A model generated the notes under the pieces. The model was not told where the DNA came from and made no database searches. It was given only the letters and a program-made list of their open reading frames with translations. Below, piece after piece: positions 15,653 to 22,649 of a DNA stretch of 40,290 bases. Position 1 is the first letter of the stretch. Each line of letters opens with the position of its first letter. The position numbers were made by a program, and so were the translations under genes. The DNA is from an uncultured Collinsella sp. (GTDB taxonomy: Bacteria; Actinomycetota; Coriobacteriia; Coriobacteriales; Coriobacteriaceae), in contig CAAEMX010000045.1 of the NCBI GenBank assembly GCA_900757185.1, positions 1 through 40,290 of the forward strand, in the 5' to 3' direction.

Positions 15653-16933
15653 TTACTGCCTTGCGGCACGATCAAAATGCCGGCGTCCAAACAGCAGCAA
15701 CGCCGCAGGGACCGCCGTCACGACCATGCCCGCCCCCACGAGTGTCCGTTGTACGCCAAATGTCGCCGTCAGCCACGGGGCAATCGCCAGCGGCGCCACG
15801 CCGGCGAACATATTGCCAAAGCCCATGACCGAGCTCACACGGCCGAGTTGCTCGAGCGGAGCCGTCGTTTGCACAATGGTGTTGTGGAGCGGGTTGACGA
15901 CACCCCAAGCTATGCCCAGGGCGACCTGGCCGACAAGGGCCACACCCACGTACGGCGTCCCCACATAGAGCAGGCTTCCCAGGCCCACGGACATAAGTGC
16001 CACGAGCAGCGTTTTAAGGTTGACCAGGTGCGGCGGTAAGCGGAGCGCGAGCACGGCACCCAGCACCGCGCCGACACCGCAGGCAGACGAGAGCCAGCCC
16101 ATCCACTCAACACCGACGTGTAGGACATCACGGTAGAAGAACGACTCCAGCGGGTCGAATGCGCCGTAGCCAAAGTTCGAGAGAAAAATGATGCAAAACA
16201 GCAGGGCGAGAACGCTGTTGGTGAAGACTGTCTTGATGCTGGCTGCGAAGGTGGCACGGGCGGACGTGCTGGGGTTGGAGCTTTGTCCCGCACGCTCCCC
16301 TTCCTCTGCCGAATCGACATCCGCATGCCCGGCGACATGGATGGTCTGCGGCCTAAAGCCCCAACCGGCGACGAACGCCAGCACGGTAAAGAGCATCATG
16401 AGCACAAACACCGCGCGCGACGATGCAGCCGCCGCGGCAAAGCCGCCCAACGTGGGTCCGACGATAATACTCACGTTTGAGAACATGACGATGGCGGAGT
16501 TGATGTCTTTGAGCTCGACGGGATCATCGGTGAGGTAGGCCGGATAGGATGTGGCAATGGGCTGGGCGAATCCCATCGTAAAGCCCAGGAACACCGCGCC
16601 GAGCAGGACGATACCGGTCGCGCTACCAAAGGCGATGATTGCCGTGCCGATTGCAAGAGCGCCGACGATGCTCAGCAAGAAATGGCAGCGCGGACCCCAT
16701 GCGTCGAGCGCAGCGCCGCCCGCAAAGGATCCCAGGATCACAAATACATTCATAAACAGGACGGCCAGCGATGTCGCGACGACCGAAGCGCCGTCCGCAT
16801 AGGTGAGTGTTCCGATAACGCCGATAAAGTAGCTGGTCTGAAAACCGGTGTAGATGAGAAAGCGCATCGCCACCAGGCGTTTAGCCTGCGCGGAAAGTGA
16901 TGATTGAGGCTTTGAGAAAAGAGAGGCGAGCAT
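15653..16933 (-). CDS. Major facilitator superfamily transporter
   Basis: A 426-residue integral membrane protein with about 12 hydrophobic segments and a charged cytoplasmic loop in the middle (about 205-235, rich in D/E/S). The first half has the A-like loop motif GGAALDAWGPR, and the tail ends in a basic FGRRHFDRAARQ. It resembles the MFS_1/MFS_3 drug-efflux type carriers; the substrate is not predictable. The start at 16933 is supported by AAGGAG 5 nt upstream; a longer in-frame start has none. No regulator is adjacent, and both sides are marked by palindromic repeats. Confidence 0.85.
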   Translation of the reverse strand: MLASLFSKPQSSLSAQAKRLVAMRFLIYTGFQTSYFIGVIGTLTYADGASVVATSLAVLFMNVFVILGSFAGGAALDAWGPRCHFLLSIVGALAIGTAIIAFGSATGIVLLGAVFLGFTMGFAQPIATSYPAYLTDDPVELKDINSAIVMFSNVSIIVGPTLGGFAAAAASSRAVFVLMMLFTVLAFVAGWGFRPQTIHVAGHADVDSAEEGERAGQSSNPSTSARATFAASIKTVFTNSVLALLFCIIFLSNFGYGAFDPLESFFYRDVLHVGVEWMGWLSSACGVGAVLGAVLALRLPPHLVNLKTLLVALMSVGLGSLLYVGTPYVGVALVGQVALGIAWGVVNPLHNTIVQTTAPLEQLGRVSSVMGFGNMFAGVAPLAIAPWLTATFGVQRTLVGAGMVVTAVPAALLLFGRRHFDRAARQ

Positions 16934-17106
16934 GGAGACTCCTTGTTTGGTACGAATGCGGACGGCGGGCATTCGCCACCGTCTGTCAAATCAATCTATC
17001 CGCATGAAACATTAAGGACGCATCAAGCCCCTTTTCTCCGTTTTTCGCCCGTCATGAACTACTCGGTAGATTGTAAGGCATGTCCCACACATCTACTAAA
17101 GCAAAA

Positions 17107-17141
17107 TCCACCACAAAGGTGCCTGGCCCCTTTGTGGTGGA
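17107..17141. repeat. Family B palindromic repeat, perfect copy
   Basis: TCCACCACAAAGG (17107-17119) pairs with CCTTTGTGGTGGA (17129-17141). Same core as the copy at 15540. It lies in the gap between the molybdenum gene end and the MFS gene start. Confidence 0.9.
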
Positions 17142-17160
17142 AATGACGTTTGCCCAGATA

Positions 17161-17199
17161 AAACCTGCCAAAATAAACCTGTCCCTATTTGGCAGGTTT
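17161..17199 (-). terminator. Hairpin at the 3' end of moaC-mobB
   Basis: AAACCTGCCAAA (17161-17172) pairs with TTTGGCAGGTTT (17188-17199). The stem touches the stop codon, and the loop contains CCTGTCCC, a core shared with family B and with the 25062 element. Likely a 3' end hairpin for the molybdenum operon. Confidence 0.65.
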
Positions 17200-18497
17200 T
17201 AGGCCAGGTGGTCTTGGATAAGGTCACAGATGGCTCGGGCGTCGTTGATGTTGATGGCTCGGGTTGCAAAGCCAGCGTCGAAGGCTTGGCGCGCCAGGGC
17301 CTCGTTGCAGGCAAGCGCCAGCGTATGCCCGTCAACCAGGTCGAGCGAGCTCTTGCCACGCAGACGGTCGACTCCGGAGCGCGCGACCACGATGTTGTCG
17401 AAGCCCTCGGTCTTGTAGCCCTCGATGATCACCACGTCGACATCGTTGTAGCGCGACAGCAGCTCGCGCGCGGGCATCTCGTTCTCCTCGCGCGTGTCGG
17501 CGTACTCCGCCCAGCGCGTGGCGCAGATGAGTCCCACGTGCTTGGATCCGGCCTGGTGATGGCGCCAGGTGTCCTTAGCGGGCACGTCGATATCAAAGCC
17601 GTGATGCCCGTGATGCTTGAGCGAACCCACGCGCAGGCCGCGGCGGGTGAGCTCGGCGATAACCTTCTCGACGAGCGTGGTCTTGCCCGAGTTTTGGTAG
17701 CCGATAAACGCGATCGCGGGGACAGCCGGAGCGGGAGCTGCGGGCGCGATGGCGGCAGGTGCGCTTGCGGGTGCGTCGCCCGCGGCTCCCACGGCCTCAA
17801 CAGCAGCGGCCTGACGCTCTGCGCGATCCCACACGCCCGAGCGGCCGCCCTCCTTGTGCAGCAGGCGCACGTCGACGATCTCCATGCCGCGATCGACGGC
17901 CTTGCACATGTCATAGATCGTAAGGCACGCGGCACTCGCGCCGGTCAGGGCCTCCATCTCGATGCCGGTCTTGCCCGTCACGCCGGCCGTAACCAGTACG
18001 TGAAAGCCAACCTGCCCATCCGTGCGCGCCGGCGCCCAGCCCTCGGGCACGCCCTCGGCCGGCGTCCCCGCCGGAGCGATGGGCGCAATGTCGCACTTGC
18101 TCTTGGTAATGAGCAGCGGATGGCACATGGGAATGATGTCGCTCGTGCGCTTGATGGCCATAATTCCCGCCACGCGCGCACAGGCAAGCACGTCGCCCTT
18201 TTTGGCGCGGTCCTGCAGCACCATGGCCTGCGTCTCGGGGTGCATGAGGATGGTGCCCTCGGCGATGGCGATGCGATGGGTCTCGGCCTTGTCGGACACG
18301 TCGACCATACGCACCTCGCCCTTGGCGTCCACGTGCGTCAGCTCGTCGCGACGGGCGTCACGGGCGGGCTCGGTGGCAGCACTGGCAGTCGGCTGTGTGC
18401 CCGCAACGGCATCGCTGGCCGCAGCCGTGGCTTTGTGGGCAGACATCGCGGCCCTGCGAGCGGCCTTGGTGGCATCGGCGTACCTGCTCTTGGCCAT
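17199..18497 (-). CDS. MoaC-MobB fusion (molybdenum cofactor biosynthesis)
   Basis: A 432-residue fusion. Residues 1-50 are an Ala-rich extension. Residues about 50-222 are MoaC, which with MoaA converts GTP to cyclic pyranopterin phosphate: PMCHPL (123-128), KTGIEMEALTG (176-186) and YDMCKA (195-200) with the catalytic Asp/Lys. An Ala/Gly/Pro insert lies at about 141-158. After a Pro/Ala linker, residues about 261-430 are MobB, a GTP-binding helper of guanine dinucleotide cofactor formation: P-loop GYQNSGKTT (266-274), HHGHHGFDID and VVIIEGYK. The start at 18497 follows GGAGG by 8 nt, and that ribosome site lies inside the end of moaA, 4 nt away. So moaA and this gene form one operon and share a pathway. 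Confidence 0.92.
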   Translation of the reverse strand: MAKSRYADATKAARRAAMSAHKATAAASDAVAGTQPTASAATEPARDARRDELTHVDAKGEVRMVDVSDKAETHRIAIAEGTILMHPETQAMVLQDRAKKGDVLACARVAGIMAIKRTSDIIPMCHPLLITKSKCDIAPIAPAGTPAEGVPEGWAPARTDGQVGFHVLVTAGVTGKTGIEMEALTGASAACLTIYDMCKAVDRGMEIVDVRLLHKEGGRSGVWDRAERQAAAVEAVGAAGDAPASAPAAIAPAAPAPAVPAIAFIGYQNSGKTTLVEKVIAELTRRGLRVGSLKHHGHHGFDIDVPAKDTWRHHQAGSKHVGLICATRWAEYADTREENEMPARELLSRYNDVDVVIIEGYKTEGFDNIVVARSGVDRLRGKSSLDLVDGHTLALACNEALARQAFDAGFATRAININDARAICDLIQDHLA

Positions 18498-18501
18498 ATG
18501 A

Positions 18502-19557
18502 TCATCCTCCGATTTGGGACATAAATCGTTGCGTGCCCTCAATTATCGCGTGTTCCTGCGGTTTGTGGGCCACGGCATCGCGCCAAATCGAAAGTACCTG
18601 CATATCATCACCACGGCGCAGGGCGTCGCGCACCGAATACTCGGCATCGCTAAACAGGCACGGACGCACGTTACCGTCGGCCGTCAGGCGCAGGCGGTTG
18701 CAGCTCGCGCAAAAATGATTGGACATGGCGCTGATGAAGCCGACCGTTCCCACCGCGCCCGGAAAGTGCCAATAGCGAGCAGGGCCCGCGCCGGCGGGAG
18801 CGTCGTTAATGTCGAGCGGCTCGAGCTCGCCCAGTCCCGCCGCGGTGGCCCCGGCATTGATGCGCGCCCGCAGCTCGTCACTCGGCACGGTGTCACTCGC
18901 GTCCCACAGCTCGGGATTGAGCGTGGGCGCATGCGGGTCCACAGCGCAATGCGAGCTCGTGCGCTCGTCGCCAATGGGCATGTATTCGATAAAGCGCAGG
19001 TGGATGGGGCGGTCGACGGTCAGCCGCGCAAGGGCTGCCACATCCTGGCTGAGCCGGCGCACCACAACGCAGTTGACCTTAACGGGCTCAAAGCCCCAAG
19101 CCAGCGCCGCGTCGATGCCAGCCATGGTCTGCTCGAGTCGACCCAGGCGCGTGATCTTTCCAAAGAGCGTAGGGTCGAGTGTGTCGAGCGAGATGTTAAC
19201 GCGGTTAAGCCCGGCATCTTTGAGCTGCGGTGCCAGCTTGGGCAGCAGGGCGCCATTGGTGGTAAGCGAGATGTCCTCGATCTGCGGGATCGCGCGGATG
19301 TCGCGAATGAGCGGAATGATACGGCGGCTGACCAGCGGCTCGCCGCCCGTCAGGCGCACGCGGCAAATGCCCTCCCCCGCCACCAAGCGCACAAAACGGG
19401 CGATTTCCTCGGCGCTGAGCAGCTCGTCGTGTGCGCGGGGTGCCACGCCATCGGCCGGCATGCAGTAAATGCAGCGAAAATTGCACTTGTCGGTAACGGC
19501 AATGCGCAGGTAGTTGATATCGCGGCCAAAACCGTCATGTTGCACGTGCCCGTCCAC
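18502..19557 (-). CDS. moaA: GTP 3',8-cyclase
   Basis: A radical SAM enzyme that starts molybdopterin synthesis from GTP. Seen: the SAM cluster motif CNFRCIYC (C25, C29, C32), the GGEPL motif, the second [4Fe-4S] site C283/C286/C300 (FCASCNRLRL...RPCLF) and the family's C-terminal Gly-Gly, here QIGG at the very end. The start is a GTG at 19557 preceded by GGGGAGGG. At 351 residues it is slightly longer than the usual 325-340. It is the first gene of a two-gene operon with the MoaC-MobB fusion; MoaD/MoaE/MoeA are not in the window. Confidence 0.95.
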   Translation of the reverse strand: MDGHVQHDGFGRDINYLRIAVTDKCNFRCIYCMPADGVAPRAHDELLSAEEIARFVRLVAGEGICRVRLTGGEPLVSRRIIPLIRDIRAIPQIEDISLTTNGALLPKLAPQLKDAGLNRVNISLDTLDPTLFGKITRLGRLEQTMAGIDAALAWGFEPVKVNCVVVRRLSQDVAALARLTVDRPIHLRFIEYMPIGDERTSSHCAVDPHAPTLNPELWDASDTVPSDELRARINAGATAAGLGELEPLDINDAPAGAGPARYWHFPGAVGTVGFISAMSNHFCASCNRLRLTADGNVRPCLFSDAEYSVRDALRRGDDMQVLSIWRDAVAHKPQEHAIIEGTQRFMSQIGG

Positions 19558-19597
19558 GCAGCCCTCCCCTCACGCGGCGTTTTATTCTTCGGAAAAC

Positions 19598-19603
19598 ATA
19601 ATA
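19598..19603 (-). promoter_or_regulatory. Possible -10 of the moa operon
   Basis: Minus-strand TATTAT lies about 40 nt upstream of the moaA GTG. No good -35 is visible. Weak call based on position and composition. Confidence 0.3.
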
Positions 19604-19687
19604 CCCCACGAGAGAATCATGCCGACACCCGTACGACAGGACAGGTTGCCTCGAGCAAAACCGGCTTCCCAAGCCCATCCTCAGCAC

Positions 19688-19756
19688 GCAAACCATCACA
19701 ACATTCGATGCTTTTCCCGATTTTGGCAAAAAACGTCGAATGTTGTGATGGTTTGC
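19688..19756. repeat. Family A palindromic repeat, copy 3
   Basis: 21-bp perfect arms, GCAAACCATCACAACATTCG plus A (19688-19708) and its complement (19736-19756). The 27-nt spacer matches the reverse complement of the copy 1/2 spacer, so this copy is in inverted orientation. It lies between the DUF559-like gene end and the moaA start. Confidence 0.93.
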
Positions 19757-19792
19757 CTGCCCACGGCAACCCGCAGAAGGGCCAAAGCGCCC

Positions 19793-20830
19793 CTAAAGGC
19801 CACCGTCCCAGTGCCGAATCACGAATTCTCGCAGGTCGTTCTGACGTTTCTGGAACGCTTCGCTTCGGTCGCACTTGAGGCCCATAGCGAGCGCAATGGC
19901 GTTCATCGCCCGGTGCAATTGCAGCTGATGGGCAAACTGAGTCCCGGTGAGGACGATCATCCTAAAGCCCAGCGCGCTCAGTACGGTCATACGCTCCGCA
20001 TCCGACGCGCTGCGCTGTTTATCAAGATGGTCCGAGCCGTTGTATTCAATCCCCGTACCGCTCGCAGGCGCATATACGTCAATCTCGAAATACCCGGCCT
20101 TTGCGAGACACTTGAACTCGTTGGGAACATCGACCCTATGGTTGAGCTCGATTTTGGCGTATCCCAGCCCGCCCTGGAAACGTTTTGCTACGACCATGAT
20201 TGCGGTGGCCGTCTCCATGGGCGACCGCGCGCCATCGTGCACGCGCTTGAGCACGGCGGCCGCGCGTATAGCCCCCTGACGAGATCGGTTCTCATTGCAA
20301 TAGGCAATCAAGTCGGCAACGGTATACCTCTGCCCCATCTCGATATAATCGCCTGTCGACAGATGATTCAAATGGTATCGGGCGCAGATTTCGTAGCCAT
20401 ATTCCAGCTGCTCGGGCTCACTCATCCACGAACCCGCCTGGACAAAGCACATGGCCTCATCAACCACCAGAAGGCCCTCTGCCACCTCGATAAGATGGCC
20501 TGGAGGTACCGGCACCCCAAACACGTGGCACCTAAATCCAGCCGGCGTCGAGCGCTCAAAATCGAAGTTGACGAGCGTGTCGATATGATCGAGCTCTTCT
20601 CGTGGAATACCAAGCGAAACCAGATATTCGGTAACGATCCCAACTGCCGTTGAAGCCCTCAGTCCCTTGGCATCGAGTCCCAATTTGGGCAGGCTCGCAG
20701 TCGGCTCCGCCTCGCTAGCAAGCGAGTCCTCATCGTATAGGCTGCTTGCTCGCGAGAGCGGCTCGGACGGGCGCGCCACGTTGTGGTACAGCCAGGCAGT
20801 CTTATGGGACAAGACGATCGGCAGGTCCAT
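19793..20830 (-). CDS. DUF559-like (PD-(D/E)XK-fold) protein of unknown role
   Basis: A 345-residue protein. The C-terminal third resembles a Vsr/DUF559-type nuclease fold: FEIDVYAP (D251), GTGIEYNG (E262), H268, then a helix with D/R and a strand GFRMIVLTG. The N-terminal part (1-180) has a region like those of AbiEi-type or sugar-fermentation-type regulators (CHVFGVPVPPGHLIEV, then a YTVADLIAYC helix), but I do not recognise it precisely. It stands alone with family A repeats on both sides (copy 3 downstream, copy 4 upstream) and shares a divergent intergenic region with the MATE gene. The start has GGAGGG close upstream. A DNA-processing or defence role is possible but not shown. Confidence 0.6.
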   Translation of the reverse strand: MDLPIVLSHKTAWLYHNVARPSEPLSRASSLYDEDSLASEAEPTASLPKLGLDAKGLRASTAVGIVTEYLVSLGIPREELDHIDTLVNFDFERSTPAGFRCHVFGVPVPPGHLIEVAEGLLVVDEAMCFVQAGSWMSEPEQLEYGYEICARYHLNHLSTGDYIEMGQRYTVADLIAYCNENRSRQGAIRAAAVLKRVHDGARSPMETATAIMVVAKRFQGGLGYAKIELNHRVDVPNEFKCLAKAGYFEIDVYAPASGTGIEYNGSDHLDKQRSASDAERMTVLSALGFRMIVLTGTQFAHQLQLHRAMNAIALAMGLKCDRSEAFQKRQNDLREFVIRHWDGGL

Positions 20831-20931
20831 GAGCCCTCCAATGGAGTCGGATAACCAACCTTATTCCCCTGCCCACGGGTCCGCACACCTTCGTGCACAA
20901 GAAAGCGATTCCACCCGGCCGAGTGGCAGAA

Positions 20932-20996
20932 AAACCATCACAACATTCGATGCTTTTCCCGATTTTGGCAAAAAACGGCGAATGTTGTGATGGTTT
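20932..20996. repeat. Family A palindromic repeat, copy 4
   Basis: Arms AAACCATCACAACATTCG (20932-20949) and CGAATGTTGTGATGGTTT (20979-20996); the spacer is nearly identical to copy 3 and in the same orientation. Unlike the others it sits in a divergent region between two starts (DUF559-like and MATE). The rest of this 316-bp gap holds TTGACT at 21077-21082, a possible -35, but no clear -10. Confidence 0.92.
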
Positions 20997-21147
20997 GAGG
21001 CTAGGTGAGGGGCATGGAGGGGTCAAAGCATCGTGCTTGGAGCGTGACTATTTTCGCCCCGTCGTCATCACAAACCTTGACTCTACAATCGTTATAGGGT
21101 TTTCACTACACTGGTACGTAAACAAACCCAGCCAGAAAGCCCCGCCC

Positions 21148-22494
21148 ATGGAACACGACCTCACACGCGGCAATGTCCCCAAGACCATCGCGGTCTTTGC
21201 CCTGCCTTATATGCTCTCGTACTTTTTACAGATGCTCTACGGCATGGCCGACCTGTACATGATGGGGCAGTTCAGCGGCGCCGCCGGCATCACCGCCGTA
21301 GGCAATGGCGCGCAGACGCTCTATATCATTACCGTGACGCTCGTGGGCCTGGCCATGGGAACGACGGTTATCGTCGGCCACGCCGTGGGCTCGCGCCGGT
21401 TTGACCGCGCCGAGACCGCCATCGGCAATACCATCACGCTGTTTATGGGTGTCTCGGTGGTACTGGCAGGCATCTTGCTCGCGCTGTGCCCGCAGATCGT
21501 GGCACTCATTGGCACGCCGGCCGAGGCGGTCGAGGGCACCGCCGCCTACCTGCGCATTTGCTTTATCGGCATTCCCTTTATTGCCGCGTACAACATTCTT
21601 TCGGCCATCTTTCGCGGGCTGGGCGATTCGCGCTCGCCTATGTACGTGATCGGCGTGGCATGCATCATTAACATCGCGCTCGACTTTCTGTTTATCGGCC
21701 ACATGGGGCTCGGCCCCGTGGGTGCGGCGCTCGGCACGGTGACCGCGCAGACGGCTAGCGTTGCCCTCGCGCTTGTGTGGCTCAAGAGCCGTCGAACGCA
21801 CATTCACCTCAAGCGCAGCGACCTGCGCCCCCAGCCCGAGGTGCTCGGCAGCATTCTTAAGATCGGCGTGCCCGTGGCCGTGCAGGACGGCTGCATCCAG
21901 GTGGCGTTTATGTTTATCACCGTCATCGCCAACCACCGCGGCCTGGTCGACGCCGCCGCCGTGGGCCTGGTCGAGAAGATGATCAGCTTTTTGTTCATTG
22001 TGCCGAGCTCCATGGGTGCCACCGTCAGCGCGCTCACGGCGCAAAATGCCGGCGCGGGCAAGGGCGACCGCGCGCGTCAGGTACTCAAGGACGCCATGAC
22101 GATCTCGGTGGTGTACGGCTGCCTGATCACGGTGCTGATGTGGCTGGTGGCGCCGGTGTTTATCGGCTTTTTTGCCAAGGACGCTGCAGTGGTCACGGCG
22201 GGTGCCGGCTATATGCGCAGCTATATTTTCGACGCAATCTTTGCCGGCATCCACATTTGCTTTAGTGGCTTTTTCGCCGCGTATGGCAAGAGCTACATCG
22301 GCTTTGCGCACAACGTGCTGGCCGTGGCGCTCATTCGCGTGCCGGGCGCGTGGCTGCTGTCGAACGCCTATTCCGACACGCTGTTCCCCATGGGCATCGC
22401 CTCGCCGTGCGGATCGATTTTGTCGGCAGTCATCTGTGTTGTCGCGTTTACCGTGCTCAACCGGCGCGGGGCTTTTGACAAACTGGTGGCGTAG
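21148..22494 (+). CDS. MATE family efflux transporter
   Basis: A 448-residue inner-membrane exporter with about 12 TM segments in two similar halves (starts at PKTIAVFALPYMLSYFLQ and ILKIGVPVAVQDGCIQ). The loop motifs typical of the NorM/DinF group are present: MADLYMMGQFSG, then GAAGITAVGN, and FRGLGDSRSP in the fourth loop. It exports cationic drugs or metabolites coupled to Na+ or H+; the substrate is unknown. The ATG at 21148 gives the normal short N terminus; an in-frame ATG at 20893 would translate repeat DNA. The ribosome site is poor (AGAAAG). It is the only plus-strand gene in the left 32 kb and ends in a strong terminator. Confidence 0.9.
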   Translation: MEHDLTRGNVPKTIAVFALPYMLSYFLQMLYGMADLYMMGQFSGAAGITAVGNGAQTLYIITVTLVGLAMGTTVIVGHAVGSRRFDRAETAIGNTITLFMGVSVVLAGILLALCPQIVALIGTPAEAVEGTAAYLRICFIGIPFIAAYNILSAIFRGLGDSRSPMYVIGVACIINIALDFLFIGHMGLGPVGAALGTVTAQTASVALALVWLKSRRTHIHLKRSDLRPQPEVLGSILKIGVPVAVQDGCIQVAFMFITVIANHRGLVDAAAVGLVEKMISFLFIVPSSMGATVSALTAQNAGAGKGDRARQVLKDAMTISVVYGCLITVLMWLVAPVFIGFFAKDAAVVTAGAGYMRSYIFDAIFAGIHICFSGFFAAYGKSYIGFAHNVLAVALIRVPGAWLLSNAYSDTLFPMGIASPCGSILSAVICVVAFTVLNRRGAFDKLVA

Positions 22495-22592
22495 CGGGGC
22501 AACGCGAAATCGCCCTTATCGACGACATCATCAGCGATGACCCCGCGACCTACGTGACGCAGATCACGGTGCCGGTTGCCCCAGCAAAGTAA
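22479..22592 (+). pseudogene. Possible 3' gene remnant after the MATE gene
   Basis: An open frame without a good start overlaps the end of the MATE gene and reads on to a TAA at 22590. Its second half is protein-like (EIALIDDIISDDPATYVTQI, then a short VPVAPAK tail) and its codon use fits the genome. It could be the tail of a lost gene. I cannot assign a family and chance is possible. Confidence 0.25.
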
Positions 22593-22593
22593 G

Positions 22594-22630
22594 AACCGCC
22601 CGGAAGGCATCGCGCTTCCGGGCGGTTTTT
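22594..22630. terminator. Bidirectional terminator between MATE and ligA
   Basis: AACCGCCCGGAAG (22594-22606) pairs with CTTCCGGGCGGTT (22615-22627), followed on the plus strand by TTTC. It lies between two convergent genes and can serve MATE (plus) and, less clearly, ligA (minus). Confidence 0.88.
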
Positions 22631-22649
22631 CAATTTGGTTATCGACGCC

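Noticed and set aside
3791..20996. Family A copies as a CRISPR array
   Set aside because: Copies are kilobases apart, differ in orientation and have no regular spacers or cas genes.
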